DNA of 64,000 nucleotides from Trifolium pratense (GCF_020283565.1 NC_060060.1:40610001-40674000); one strand, 5' to 3'. Counted from the stretch's first letter, positions 21,895 through 35,919 are shown. The notes: generated by a model not told the origin, from the sequence alone. Program-made: numbers and translations.

Positions 21895-24800
21895 CGGACT
21901 TCACCGTAAAACTCCCATCCGGAGAAACACTCCATCGCCACTTATCATCCTCATGAGAAAGTCTCACATCATCTATAGTGACCAACAATTGAGCGACACT
22001 CTCCTCTTCCCATTGGAAAAGGGACCGTCTCCAAAGCAACTTCCATCTATGGCTCTCCCCCTCGCCATTCTCCACCACATCACTAATACATGCTAACTTT
22101 TGCAACGAGAGAGAAAACAAACGAGGAAATTTAACACAAAGAGGAAACTCTCCAATCCATTTATCCACCCAAAAACGAGTTAGCCTACCATTACCAAGCC
22201 TTTTATCTAACACCTCCACTAGCCAATTCCTCGATTCAACACAAACTTCAAGATCACGAATATCTTTCCACCAAAGAGAAGCAAAAGATGAAGAGGTACC
22301 ATTTGACCAATTTGCATCTTGCAAAATGTGGGCCCCATATTTTGCCACAAGAACCTCCTTCCAAAGAGCCGTGTCGTTACTTTGTAAAAGTCTCCACCTC
22401 CATTTCATAAGAAGACTAATATTTGTCACCTTTAAATCTCTCACTCCGAGTCCTCCATTTTTCTTTGCTTGGCACACCACCTTCCACTTAACCCAACTAA
22501 GTTTCTTGCCTCCCTTAACCCCTCCCCAAAGAAAATCTCTTTGGATACGCGTCACCTTCTTTATCACTTGAACCGGCATCTTCATAAAAGACAAATAAAA
22601 AATCGGTATAGAGTTCAAAACCGAATTTATTAAAACTAACCTCCCACCAAGACTTATGTACTTATTCCCCCATGTGTTCAACTTTCTCCGAATCTTCTCC
22701 ACCAAAGGATCCCAAGTCGACAACCTTCTAGGATTTGCCCCAACCGGAAGGCCTAAATATTTGAAAGGAATTCCACCTCGAATACAATTAAGAAAGTTGC
22801 AAGCCACCTCCATGAAGTTGTCACTAACATTAACTCCAATAAGACAACTCTTCCAAAAGTTAACTCTAAGCCCAGAAGCTAACTCAAACCCACGAAGGAT
22901 CGCCTTCAAAGTCCAAAGATTATCCACCGACGCTTCACCAATACAAAGGGTATCATCCGCGTATTGGAGATGAGAGATAGTCGGCCCTCCTCGCCGAATA
23001 GAAAACCCTTTAAATAAATTCAAATCTCCCGCTCTCCTCCTGGCACCACCAAAACCCTCCGCCACCAACAAGAACAAGAACGGAGCAAGCGGATCACCTT
23101 GTTTTAGGCCCCTTTGAATGTTGACTTCACCTGTCGGACTTCCATTTACAAGAACCGATAGATTTCCTCCAAAAACACACGCTCTCATCCAACCAATCCA
23201 CACATCGCCAAAGCCGAACCTCCTAAGCATATATTCCAAAAAACCCCAATCAACGGAATCATAGGCTTTTTCGAAATCAACCTTGAAAATTAAACACTCT
23301 TCCCCGGTTCTTTTAGCTAGATCCACCACCTCACTAATCACCAACACTCCGTCAACAAGGTTCCTCCCCTTAATAAACGCCGATTGATTTGATGCTATTA
23401 AGAAATTCATAACCTTTGCCAACCTTGCCGCCAAGACCTTAGCGATTAGCTTATACCAACACCCAAGCAAAGAGATAGGCCTATAATCTCCCATCCCAAA
23501 AGGCGAGGGAACCTTTGGGATTAAAGCCACAAAATAAGAAAGTAAACTCTTCGGAAGCTTTCCAATACCATGAAATTGATCAAATAAGATTCTAATTTCC
23601 GGTTTAATAAAGTCCCAACAACTCTTCAAAAAGGCAAAATTAAAACCATCCGGCCCGGGACTCTTACTACCATCACTCTCCCTAACCACCTTATGAATTT
23701 CCTCAATCGAAAAAGGAACCGTAAGCATAGCATTATCTTCCATAGACAAAGTTGGAAAAGTCACTCCATCTAAATTTGGACGAATAGAATTATTGGCCGA
23801 GAAATGATTTTGAAAGTAGTTCACCACCGCCTCTCGAATTAGAGAAGGGGACTCGAGCCAAATATTATCAACTTTAAGCGCCGACATTGAATTTCTCTTG
23901 GCTCTAGCTAACACACAATTATGAAAATATTTAGAATTTGCATCACCTTGGCGGAGCCACTTCGATCTCGCTCTTTGAAAAAAATCCGCTTCTTTACATT
24001 TTTGAAGCTTCCAAAACTCCATAAACAACTCCTTCCGAAGAATAGCCTCTTGAGAAGATAACCCCGAAGTCTCCCCCCTTATATCCAACACATGAATATC
24101 TTCTATAATATTTTTGGATCTATTCTCCACACTCCCATACTCTACCTTATTCCACTCCTTGAGATACAATTTTAGACCCCGCAATTTCGCTTGAAGAACA
24201 CAAGCCATCCAACCACTCACATTTTGAGCTCTCCAACAATCTTGAACTATCTTCTTGAAATTTCTATGCTCAAGCCAATAATTATTGAACCTAAAAGGTC
24301 TAGGCCCCCAAACATTATTTGCATATTTCAACACCAACGGACAATGATCCGAAACATCACGGGGACTCACCCATAAACAACAATCCCCCCACGCATCCAT
24401 CCACCCCTCCGAGACCATGATTCGATCTATTCGACTCATTGTGCTACCATTCGCATGAAACCAAGTAAAGCGCCGACCCAAAAGCGGAAGATCAATCAAC
24501 TCTAAGTCCTCAAGGAAACCACCAAAATCTCTCATCTCCAACGTTTGCATTGCCTCCAAGTTCACCCCTCTCCTTTCCTCCGGCATTATAACCGCATTAA
24601 AATCACCCACCACACACCAATTCCCGTTACCAAAACCACGTTTCGACATGAGAATATTATTCCAAAGTCTTCTCTTAGAATGAAGATCGCACTTTGAATA
24701 AACATTTACCACAAAACACATAGTTTTCAAAACTCCCCATTCCAAACAAACACCTACAAAGCCTTCCCCCGTAAAAGTAAAGATGAGGTTGGAATTTGCG

Positions 24801-25051
24801 TTACCCCATATGGATAGGATCCATCCACTAGCACCTACCGCCGGAACAAAAGCCCAACTACAATCAACCGAACCCCATAAATTCTTACAAAAGTCATCGG
24901 ATATAACCTCCATCTTAGTTTCTTGTAAAGCTAAAAAATCAATCTTTTGGTCCCGGACCAACTCTCTAATTCTCCTCCTCTTCACCCTTCCCCCAAGACC
25001 TCTAATATTATAGGTCATCACAATCATTGATAACCATTCTTCATCTCCCAT
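21875..25051 (-). pseudogene. LINE ORF2: AP endonuclease and reverse transcriptase
   Basis: The 1058-codon frame begins with an exonuclease-endonuclease-phosphatase domain (TYNIRGLGG near residue 13, LALQETKME, VGDFNAV, SDHCPLVLK near 235). The reverse transcriptase follows (SPGPDGF near 460, DYRPISLLGC, FKVDFEKAYDSVDW, GLKQGDPLAPFLF and the catalytic FQYADDT-type motif, here LQYADDTLCIG). Key catalytic residues look intact. The frame ends after GSFTVKS, where related ORF2 proteins would continue through roughly ten more residues into the zf-RVT region. Instead it shifts frame into the next entry. A small deletion with frameshift therefore breaks ORF2 near 21890. An upstream 84-codon frame (25024-25278) is probably the remnant of ORF1 or the linker. 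Confidence 0.9.
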
Positions 25052-25327
25052 TCTCTTTTCTTCAATCTATCTCTATTTTCATCTTTTGACAATACTTCTA
25101 CCACTGCACCGTCTTCCTCTCGGTAACAAAAACCCACTGATTTTTGTAATTGTAGCAATTTTTTTGAGTCATTAACAACCTGATCCTGTTGTTGAGTAGA
25201 AACATCTTTTTCCTCATCCAGTAGCAGATTCAATCCAGAAGAGGGAGTAGAAACAATACCTGGCAACACCACTTCCAAATTCAGTCCTTCTAATGAGTTA
25301 GGTACATTGCAAGAAAATATCTATGGT

Positions 25328-26804
25328 ATAATACTTCTTTAAGAGTATATATTTGGTTGGGAAGAGAAAGTAGACCTTTACCCGTGCGATGCATGAATGT
25401 GATACCATTGTTTTTATATTATAATTGAACAAAACTGAAACATTAAATATTATCAAAATAATAAAAAAGAGAATTCAAGATTCAAAAGATTTATTTTCTA
25501 AGGAGAAGTGATGTGGCATTGTAAGTGAGTGATGTAGTTAAATGAAAAAATATTATTGATTTAAGGATTATGATTTACTTTACATGAGTAACAAAATAAC
25601 TATCTAAAATTTATATATATAGGAGTAATATGATATATCTCCGCACAACATATAAATCTATTTCAAAACACACAAATGATTGGATGAAAAGATATGTGGC
25701 AATATCTAAGTCACACAATTGGCATATAAATAGTGATAGAATTAGAAAAACTCAAATAAAACAAATAAAATTCAAGGGTACCTACCTTTTAAAAATATTC
25801 CAAATGGACATATGCGAAGAGCATCAACCTCACAGTTCAGTTCTTTTGAGTAAGAGATGATGACCCAAAGCCTAAAATAAAAAATTATAAAAATAAGTAT
25901 ATCAATAAAAAAAATGAACAAATAAAAAAGTAAAGGAAAGTAAAACAACTATTACATAATTCAATTAAAAATAAAGTATATATTATTTAATTTGTATCAT
26001 AATAGAATATGAATACACATATACAGTAACACTTAACTAAACCTATAAATGATGTGCAACACAAAAGTTGAATGTATGATCTGCAACAAACAAAAAATGT
26101 CAAATTCTCTTGATTTTATTTGTTATGCAAAAAGTTAATTTTTGCAAAAAATAAAATAACTACAACAAATCATGGTTTTAGAAAATAACATAAGTATTTA
26201 TACATGATGCACAAAAGATGAAGAGGCAAGATAATGGAAAGAAAAATTGCACATATAAGATATGAAAAAATCTATTCACACATTCAACCGAAAAAACAAA
26301 TAGTAATCTTGTTAAGCACATGATTGAGCATCGGGGGATGAAAATATTTGTTTATAACATTCGTAATGGTTAGTTAGAAAAATATGAAGAGGATATAAAT
26401 TAAAACAATTGTAACCTATATATTAAAATATTGGTAGAAGAGTCTAAGGGATAAAAATTGAATGGTGACTTAAGAGATGAAAAATATATTACCGGAAGTT
26501 ACAAAGTTAATTAGTGTGTATTTTTGTATTCTCCTTATTAATATATAGTAAGCAAAAATTATTATATTCGCCAAAAAAAGTAAAGGCTTGAGTGAGTGTA
26601 TATTAAAACGCCATAACTATATAAATGTAGAATATGAAAAGTATAGAGATGATGATGATGATGATAATAATAATAATATAAGTAGAAATAATGTGGCATT
26701 GTAGAGTGATTTAATTGTATGATGTGGCTAAATGAAACAATTTGATTGGTCTAAGTGGATTAGGGTTAGGAGAATTATTTAAAAATTATATATATATATA
26801 TATG
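25328..26804. repeat. Intergenic, AT-rich, with decayed Helitron-like segments
   Basis: No gene. GATGTGGCATTGTA with GATGTGGCTAAATGAAA-type context occurs near 25508-25545 and again near 26690-26740, about 1.18 kb apart in the same orientation. At 25380-25397 a CCCGTGC hairpin arm is followed by a second arm altered by transitions, and on the minus strand CTACT follows where CTAGT would be expected. Both suggest old, minus-oriented Helitron ends. Short GAT repeats occur at 26649-26662. Confidence 0.4.
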
Positions 26805-27212
26805 ACAAATTCTATGGTACATGTGATAATTCTTAATGTACCGGTACATCAGGTAATTAAATTAATATGCAAATGAATATTTTTTAAAGGAAATCATTTT
26901 TCTTATCATCAAAATGATTATAGTAACTAAATATTATTAATCAAAATTGTCAAAAATATTAAATTTGATATTTTTTGAATTTTTATTCATCATTATAGTC
27001 AATATTTAATTTTTTTCTAAGAAAATATTAGAAAAATTAGTGTGATGCTTATAAACAATATATTGTGTTTTTTCTTGTGATATTATTATTTTTAAAATAT
27101 AATAATCGGTTAATAGTTTTTTAATTCATAAAAATAATTGTTAATTTATCAATTTACTGACTTGATGTACCGGTACATTCAAATTATTCGAATGTACCGT
27201 AGAAGCTCCATA
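26805..27212. mobile_element. MITE with GTACCGGTAC-containing inverted ends
   Basis: The left end has TATGGTACATGTGATAATTC and then AATGTACCGGTACATCA. The right end is a diverged complement (TGATGTACCGGTACATTCAA, then GAATGTACCGTAGAA). The element of about 410 bp lies between two short TA tracts and is AT-rich inside. No coding capacity; the superfamily is not clear. Confidence 0.7.
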
Positions 27213-30200
27213 TATATATATATTAAGAAGAGAAAAATAGGTGAGAGAGAGCAAGAGAAGAGAGAAAAATGTGAGAATTAGAGTAAATTTGATATGTTGA
27301 TTGATATAAGATAAAGATGAGAGAAATTGAGAAGAGAGAAATGTTGATTGTTTTTGAAAGTACAAAAATGTCCTTGAATAAAAATCACCTACACCAAAGT
27401 TAATTTGATTTTTTATTTGAATTCATCATTTAATTAATTAATTAGTATTGATTGGTTTTATAAATTACATCAACTTAATTTTTTTAAAAAACAACTTAAT
27501 TAATTTTATTTTATACATAAGATGATAAATTTAATTGTTTTTTGACTAAAAATTTAATTGCCAGTTGGTTAATTATTTTAATTTCATTAAAAAAAATGTG
27601 GGTTGTTTATTTGATTCCAGAATAAATCGGTGGGTTCCCAAATTTCATTCAACTCTCACTCACACAAATCTTGACCATAATTATTTGATTCTTACCGCCC
27701 ACAAAACAAATTGCAGCAAATTGGGCTTTTGTATTTGGGTATATGTTTCCCAAATTTATTTCTTGGTTGTAAATGACAGAAATACTACAAGATATGCAAA
27801 TAAGCTTCAACACAAAACCAACATCACTGTTACCTCGTAGTGGCTTCCAGTTCCATGGCATGATCTGAGTTTGTTTCTTTGTAGATCATCTGCCTTGAGT
27901 TGGCCATGGTATGCGCCAAAAAGAAAGAAGTAACAAACACAAGGGTATAGTTGGAAAATGAAAAATATGGGTCTTGTCTCCGGACTTTCTTCGCTTACTA
28001 TAGGGGAGAAAGAAAAAGTTGATGGGACCCACATATTTTTGTTCTCTCTTCTGTGTTTCTTCCCTTTGCCAATCAGGAGAGTTGACCACTTCTCTTGTGT
28101 TTCTCTCCCCTTAATTTCTCTCGCCTCTAACTCTGCTGTTCCAAACACGCCATAAATTAAATCGTGATAAAAGCACTTAAATTATCTAGGAGGGATGATT
28201 TATTTTCTAATTTTGTAAGATTTATTTGAGTATGTCTATTGATATAAGTTTTGTGAAACTATTTGAAAGAACTTATAAAAACAGTTTGACAACTTTCATA
28301 ACTTTTTTTTCAATTTACTTTCATAAGTTCTCTAATATAATGTATGGAAATAGCTCATATATATAAATATAATTTATCTTTATTTTTTTTATTATAAAAT
28401 TAACTTATGTAAGCTTATACATAAATGCTTTTAATTATAAATACTTATGTTGTACGCTACAAATAAATTATTTATCAGAAAAGTAAGAAATAAAAGAAAA
28501 GAAGAAACAACAAATTAAAGAAAAATAATAGAAATAGAAGGAAGAATTCAAAAGAAGATAAATTAACCGTTCTGTTTGTTTTTTTAACATTGAGCAAGAA
28601 CCGGCCAATTTTCAAGAACCGTCGGATGCCCTCCACATGCACAATTAGTTAATGCTAAGTAGCTCAAAAACTGCCACATCATCAATAATTTAGGTGTTGG
28701 ATCTAATTTTAAAAGTTGTGAAAATAGGGGATCAAAATTTCTAAATTAAGAATAGGGGGACCAAAATCAATTAATTTACAAAATGGGGACAAAATTGCAA
28801 TTAAGCTTAAAACAAAAAAGGATTTCACGCTATTCATTTCTAACATAAAATAATGTTTTTGGTAGGACCGATGATGGGGTGGGTAAGGGACCAATCACAT
28901 GGAGATGGATAACTGCGTACGTTTATGCTATTGCTAGCTACTCCTCTTATGCAGTCTCCCATGAAAAGTCAAATTTAAACTATACTGAAATCTCAAATTA
29001 TTCCGACGCAAAAAGATATATTAGGACTATTGTTTTCATAAAAAGACACTCCCCCGGACCCGGTAATCTTTTTTAATAAGTATCCATTTTTTTTTTTTAC
29101 AAACAAAAACAATAATATTCATCCATTTAAATTGGTAGATTACATCAATCAAAAATATTACATATTCAAAATCGCTAAAAATTAAAATTGATGAATCTGT
29201 GAACAAGCTCACAACATCCGAGTTAATAGCATAAAACGACTTTATCTTTAAGCCTACAATTGATATGACGAAATACAAATGTCCGGAGTAGTTATGTCCC
29301 TGAATTTGCAACGTTGAAGGCGCTTGAGTGATTGAATCTATATTGGATCTGAATCGATCTGCAAATCTGAACAAAAAAAATATCGTATTAAGATGGGACT
29401 CAAAACAAACACCGCAAAAGATGAGACTCAAAACAGATACAATATGTGAAAATCACTTATTTAAATAAAAAAAAAATTAAAAAACGATTAAAAGGGGTGA
29501 TTTTGGATCAAAATTGATCCAAAATTATCTCTGATGGATGAACAAAAAAAATAAGCAAGAAAAATTAGGTTTTTTGAGCAGCGGCTTGAGAGATTGGTAT
29601 AATATAATTAACAATATGAATAATTGACTACACAAGTTTCAATATAATTTTACTATAATTAGTATCTTTAACTAGTGCCCCGGTGGCACTAGTTAGCATT
29701 TTCCTAAGTTAAACACATTATAATTATTACTTTTCTATAAGTATCCATATTGTATATTTAAATTTTGGGATTGGTCTTCCAAACCGAAAAGGCATATGAT
29801 AGATATCCTTAATCATTATTCCGCATAACTTGTAACTGTAAGTATCTCCTTTCAAGTTTGGTGGGCAGTGGGCACAACACTACAACACAACTTGTTGAGT
29901 CCAGCTTGTGTTGAAGTGCTTTTGAGCTTCTAATACAACAAAATAGTACTTACATGGCCACTTGCTACTATACCATTCATAGAACCCCTCACTCCTCACA
30001 CTGCTTACGTCTCTATCTCATCAAATTATTATTTGTATATACTTAGCTCATCGAATAGATCAGATATATTAGTTATTTAATATATTAAAAAAATATGTTT
30101 TCTCTAGTATTAGAGAAGTGTAGGTAGTACTAATTAGGATTTTCAATAAAGAGAACTAAATAAATCTTAATTTCTAATAGCTAAAACACAAACATATGAG

Positions 30201-30540
30201 ATGTTTCCTGGAAATAATTCAAAACAGAAAATGATATGTTTTTGTTCAAATTTGTTGGCTAATAAAAGCAATACTTTCCTAATGGTAGTTGTTTATGTGT
30301 CCTTTACAATGCACATCTTAGTACCAGCATATGGCCACCATTAATTTTGTACACCACCAAAAAAGCAAAAAAAGAGCACATGATATGGTCAACCCTTGTA
30401 TTACAGAAATTAATTTGTGTCCTATATAAAAATGTCAAGCACCGATTTTTGTCAAGGCTGTAAGTAATACCAAAATGAGCCTTTAGCATGAGAAATCACA
30501 ATGTCAAGCACTAATTTGTCTAGTGAAACAATGCATTAGA
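27213..30540. other. Intergenic, mostly unassigned
   Basis: No gene supported. A 113-codon minus frame (27807-28148) and a 131-codon minus frame (29036-29431) have no recognisable domain or splice partners. The segment 28590-28810 carries the AGGGGACCAAAATTGCAATTAAGC-like phrase that recurs near 14680-14720, marking a dispersed repeat. A short hairpin CTAGTGCC/GGCACTAG lies at about 29675-29692. Confidence 0.4.
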
Positions 30541-30865
30541 GAGGATCATGTCTCATATGGAAAGCAGATCCTCTCCATTGCACTTTATGTACAGTTAAAT
30601 TATAACCATTGATTGTGTAGTACTTTGTGTGGTCAAACTAATTACAAGATAATTGAATGACCACAATGCACATTGGACACTCTCTAGTGAAAAGTGCACT
30701 TGGGAGAATTCGGTCTTGTATGGAGAGCATATCTCTCCAAGATTTGGATCCTCTCCATCACTATTATTGATTGTGTAGTACTTTACGTAATCAAACTAAT
30801 AAAAAATAATTGGATGACAAGAATGCACATTTGACACTCTCCAATAAAAAGTGCACCGAAAAGGA
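30541..30865. repeat. Diverged tandem duplication, about 157-bp offset
   Basis: TTGATTGTGTAGTACTTT, then AATTGAATGACC or AATTGGATGAC, then AATGCACATTxGACACTCTC and AAAGTGCAC occur in the same order in two copies starting near 30610 and 30767. Both copies are preceded by a GGATCCTCTCC-like segment. Non-coding. Confidence 0.65.
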
Positions 30866-31610
30866 GGATTCTATTTCGTATGTAGTAGTAGCATTTTCCT
30901 ATTTACATATCTTACCTTCTATTGTACCTTTTTTTTTCTTTTCTTTCTATACCCAAGAAAATAACCAATCATATTATTTTTGAATCACAACAAACATGAT
31001 TCTAACTTCTAGGTTTCACAAATCAAAGGTAACATAACAGCATCCTACCCCACAAGATGCAATGGTTAAAAAAGGTTACATTTAAAATTGTGAAAGCAAC
31101 CAGTTTAGTTTTGTACTTGTCAATATAGTCTTTTAATATATTGAAGTTTAAAATGCATATACAAGTGTTTTTTTTTTTTTTTGACAGAGCATATACAAGT
31201 TTTGTTTATTAATCATTTTAATCTTCCAATTTGTTTTTATAGTTAATTTAGTCCTTTATTTTATTTTCTTTGATTAATATTATTTATAAAATTAATATTA
31301 TAGAGACACTGCAAAAAGTAAAATTTGACAAAATAATCTCTTGCGTCAATTTGGGTGGACTAATTTAGCTTCTTAAAAAAAATTGACAAAAAAATTATTT
31401 CTACCGATAATCAAACTTATATTTTTTCAAATAATTCATTTTAGAGATACCAGATTAATCACTTCAGCCCGACATTTTTCTTTTAAGGTTTGTTTAAAAT
31501 TTCACTCTATCTTCTTGCAGAATTAAATAATCTAAAAATAAATAAAACAGAAGAAACCAAAGTGTTCTGTCTTCATTCATTTTTCTCTCTCTACCTCCTT
31601 TTGCAGACAC
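30866..31610. other. Upstream region of the TBL gene
   Basis: AT-rich, no gene. Presumably holds the distal promoter of the gene starting at 31715; no specific regulatory element could be assigned. Confidence 0.35.
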
Positions 31611-31616
31611 ATTATC

Positions 31617-31626
31617 ACTATATAAG
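31617..31626 (+). promoter_or_regulatory. TATA box of the TBL gene
   Basis: CTATATAAG lies about 90 bases upstream of the ATG at 31715, a normal distance for a plant core promoter with a short leader. Confidence 0.55.
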
Positions 31627-31714
31627 AACATGATTAGATGACAAGTTTATCTTCATTCTTAGTCCTTTTTTTTTTCTTTCGACAAAATCGTGGGTTGGGA
31701 TCAAAACCCAAGAA

Positions 31715-34700
31715 ATGGATTCTGTTCTTGTAGTAGTACTACATGCTCTGTTCTTAACTCTGTTTCTGTTTTCCCACCAAACAAAAGCAGAGATTTTTAA
31801 CTCTTTCATCAATGAGACAAGTTTTGAGGTCAGTAAAACCTCAGGAACATGTAATTTGTTCCGTGGCAAATGGGTCTACGATGCTTCGTACCCTCTTTAT
31901 GACCCTTCAACATGTCCTTTCATAGATCCACAATTCAATTGTCAAAAGCATGGTCGTAAAGATAAACTATACATGAAATATAGGTGGAAGCCATTTTCTT
32001 GCAACTTGCAAAGGTACAATTTTTGTTACCATTTTGTGTTTTTTGATAATGTTGTTTGTGGTTTTAGCTAAATGGGTTATGAGAAATTGATTTTTTTTTT
32101 GTTGCAGGTTTAATGGTTTGAACTTTCTGAAGGGACATATAGGGAAGAAGATCATGTTTGTTGGTGACTCTTTGAGCTTAAACCAGTTTAATTCATTGGC
32201 TTGTATGATTCATGCTGCTGTACCAAATTCTAGGACCACATTTAGACAAAGAGATGCTCTTCAATCAGTCACATTTGAGGTTGGTTCTTTTCTTTCACTT
32301 TTGTGTTTTTTTTTTTTCCCTTCATTGTTTTCAAACCATTAGTGTAGAAAAACAGTTAAGGCAAATCATTTTTTTTCATAAATATTAATCTTAAATGAAC
32401 GAAAGGCAAATGGAGAACAAGCCCAGCCGCTAAACTTTTCTGCATAATTTGAAAAACTCAAGTTTGAATTTGACTGAAATAATTTTTAATCAAGCTTTAC
32501 TTATTATAGTTGACTACGAATCACCGATAACTTAATTGGTTAAACTAATTTAGCTAAGAATTAAGAAGTTTGAGGTCCAGATTTCAAGTCTGACAAGAGA
32601 AAAAAAAAACTAACATAACAATAAAATTACGGAAATCAATTAATGAACTTGGACTAATTTTATTTATTTTTAAAATTTTAGCTTAATGATGTTTTTTTTT
32701 TACATAAGTTTAATGATGTTAGACTAATTAAGTCATGTCATTTTCTCTTTTGTTTTTTCAAACTTTTGAGCCATTTCTAAAATTGAAGTGAGAGCTACTC
32801 TTAAATTACAGTTTGTGCACCCTAAATGCCACCCTTAAATCTGATCCATTTGAATTTATAAGTATTGACTTGAGATTAAAATTTGGTAGTATGTTGTGCA
32901 TATTTAGAATACTTTTTTTTTTCTTTCTATTTTCTACCAAATTGAAACGTGCACATAATTTCATTTTCTCATTTAGATCAAGAAAGATAAAACACTATAC
33001 CACATCCGACCTTATTTATAAGTAAAAGTTACTTTTTAGATTCATTGAGAAAACCAATGCATGTATCCTATATCTAAGTTATATATACATTAATTGTTCA
33101 ATGAATCTAAAAACTAATTTTTACTTATAAATAAGGTCGAAGAGAGTATTACGGTACATTTCTATTTAATATTTATGAAATTTTATCATCAATTATTAGA
33201 ACAGACGTGGAGTTTCATTTGCCACAATTTCATTATTTATTCTTTATTTTTCTTAGTTCATAAAAACTTGTCTGTTTTTTTCAACATTAAATGTCTGTTT
33301 TTAGCAATGATTATTGTTAAACATCATGTTTTTTTTAATTGATATATATGTTCATGGATTCAATTCAAGTATTAAAACAGTAATGCATCTACCAGAAATT
33401 ATGATGAAAAGAAGCACTACCGACATTGCTTAACAAAACCGTTTTTTTTTCCATGGTCCTGTTTCTGAAAATGTAATGAATGATAATTTGCTATTTATCA
33501 TTTTTTTTCCTGTCACCTACCACAAAATCAAAATCTGATTATTTGCATCATTATGTTTGTTTATAATATAAGTTTTTGAAATAAAGTTCGTTAAGCGTAA
33601 AGCCAATATGGCACATTTTCTAGCCATAGCGACATATTCTAGACTAGTCGTTGTATACTCGAGTCGATTTTTCTTTGCATTAACAATTATTTGATTAATG
33701 AAATGAATTAAGTTTTTCTTATTGTAAAAAAAATAATAATATAAGTTTCTATAATGCTATTTTTTTTTTGTAATAATGCTATTTATATAACATGACCTAT
33801 ATAGTTCATAATTGCATCAAATAGAAATGCAATAGTGATTCACCAAAAAAAAAAAAAAGAAATGCAATAGTGACATTCAACATTAAGCTTATGGTATAAT
33901 AACTTGCGAAATAAATAACTTATGAAAAATAAATTAATAGATAAAACAATTTAAGGTAAAGATGGTGTGAAAATGAACGCCACAAATCATATTTTATTTT
34001 ATTGGTAAAGATGGTGTGTAATCTAGGCTAATGCTATGGTGAACCATCTTCACAAGTAATCTACCATGGACAAATGATCTATCGAATATGAATTTTACGA
34101 AATTCACTGTTAGATTGAAAATTTATATCGTATAGATCATCCATAAATTTTTTAAATTTTTTTGAAAATTATTTGATATGTTATTGAGACCTATCAAGAT
34201 TTACGTTATTTAATAAACCGTTAATCTTGATTTGTCTCAATAACATATCAAATGATTTTCAATTTTTCTAAATTTTTCTATGGATGATCTATATGATATA
34301 AACTTTCAATCCAACGGTAGATTTTGTAAAATTCGTATTCGTTAAAATGTTATTCAGACCGATCTATCATGTACCACTTGATGAAGTGGTCCCACTTGAT
34401 GAAGTGGTCATATTAGAATTTACCTTGTAATCTAATAATTAAATTCGCATTTGTTAAATATGAAAAGTGTAGAATTTATAGTTGAACTATCAAATCAGTT
34501 AATTAAAAAATGAGTCTGTGACAACTATCAAATGAGTTAATTAAAAAATCTATCCATTAACCAAATGTTAATTGTTTTATTTTAGGACTATGGGCTTGAG
34601 TTATTTCTATACCGCACAGCATACTTGGTGGACCTTGACCATAATAAAGCTGGAAGAGTTTTAAAGCTTGACTCAATCACAAATGGTGAAGCTTGGAGAG

Positions 34701-35878
34701 GAATGGATATGCTGATCTTCAACACGTGGCATTGGTGGACCCACACTGGAAGCTCACAACCGTATGATCATTCTTTCAACATCATTATTTAATCTCCAAT
34801 ATTGCAATGATTAATTAATGATGTTAATTATATTTTGGTTTAAATCCAGTTTTACCCTCTATTTTGAAAAAATCGGAATTTTACTCTCATATTTCACTAA
34901 AACAGTAATTAATCTCTCTCTGTAACTCCAACTTTAGTGGAGTTTGATTATGTGGAAAGTTAACTCGATTACGGTCATTTTGGTATCAGTTTAGTGAATT
35001 ATTGATCAAAATTGAGTTACCAAAATTGAGGTATCAGTTTGCTTCTGAGCCTCAAGTTCAAAGCTTCGTACATAACTCAATTTTGATCAATAATCCACCA
35101 AACTGGTACCAAAATGATCGTAATCGAGCTAGCTTTCCACAGAATCAAACTCCACTAAATTTGGAGTTACATAGAGATTAATTATCGTTTTAGTAAAATA
35201 GAGGGAAAAAAATTCCGATTTTTTCAAAATATGAAGGATAGAACTGCATTTAAGTCTTATATTTTTGTCTCTTGAAATTGATAATAGGTGGGATTATATT
35301 CAGGAGAATAATAGATTGTATAAAGACATGAATCGTTTTGTTGCATTCTACAAAGGATTAACAACTTGGGCTAGATGGGTTGAAAAGAATGTTAATCCAT
35401 CACAAACCAAAGTCTTTTTCCTTGGAATTTCTCCTGTCCATTACATGTAAGTTACTAATTAATTTTTTGTTTGTTTGTATTTTAAGCATTAATCGACGTA
35501 TATTTAATTAATATTTTTTTACTTTATCAATAAATTATAATCATCATATCATTAAAAAGTAGGTGAACATTCTCATACGCATCTTATTTAAATATGTACC
35601 GGTACGCCGTTGAAGTGAATAATTTCGATAGGTTCAAAAATTAATAAACACAATTTGTGAACTTATCAGAATTATCCACCTTAGCAGCGGTATACCAATA
35701 CATATCGAAATAACATGTATGCCGAAGAATTCAGTTTGAATTTTTTTTTTTACTTTATTCACGATTGACTGCATCTAACGTTACGGATCTGAATTCTCTC
35801 TAGTTCTTCCTCTTATGATGTCCATTCTACTCTAATCTGGGTCATTCATTTATCTTTTTTTGTCTCTTCTATTATTTC

Positions 35879-35919
<41 letters not shown>

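Larger units (their letters stand above)
21143..25327 (-). mobile_element. L1-type LINE, 5'-truncated, with 16-bp target duplication
   Basis: AGAAAATATCTATGGT occurs at 21143-21158 and 25312-25327 and brackets a 4153-bp insert (21159-25311). A poly-T run at 21159-21168 is the poly(A) tail of a minus-strand LINE. The insert holds endonuclease, reverse transcriptase and zinc-binding frames. The 5' end lies in what should be ORF1, so the copy is truncated as usual for target-primed insertions. The exact target duplication implies a fairly recent event. Confidence 0.92.

Noticed and set aside
27807..28148. 113-codon minus-strand open frame and overlapping plus frame
   Set aside because: Overlapping frames on both strands without any motif; no neighbouring exons.
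29036..29431. 131-codon minus-strand open frame
   Set aside because: Lies in dispersed repeat-like sequence and has no recognisable domain.
29668..29700. Hairpin CTAGTGCC/GGCACTAG as a Helitron end
   Set aside because: No CTRR motif at the right spacing after the hairpin.
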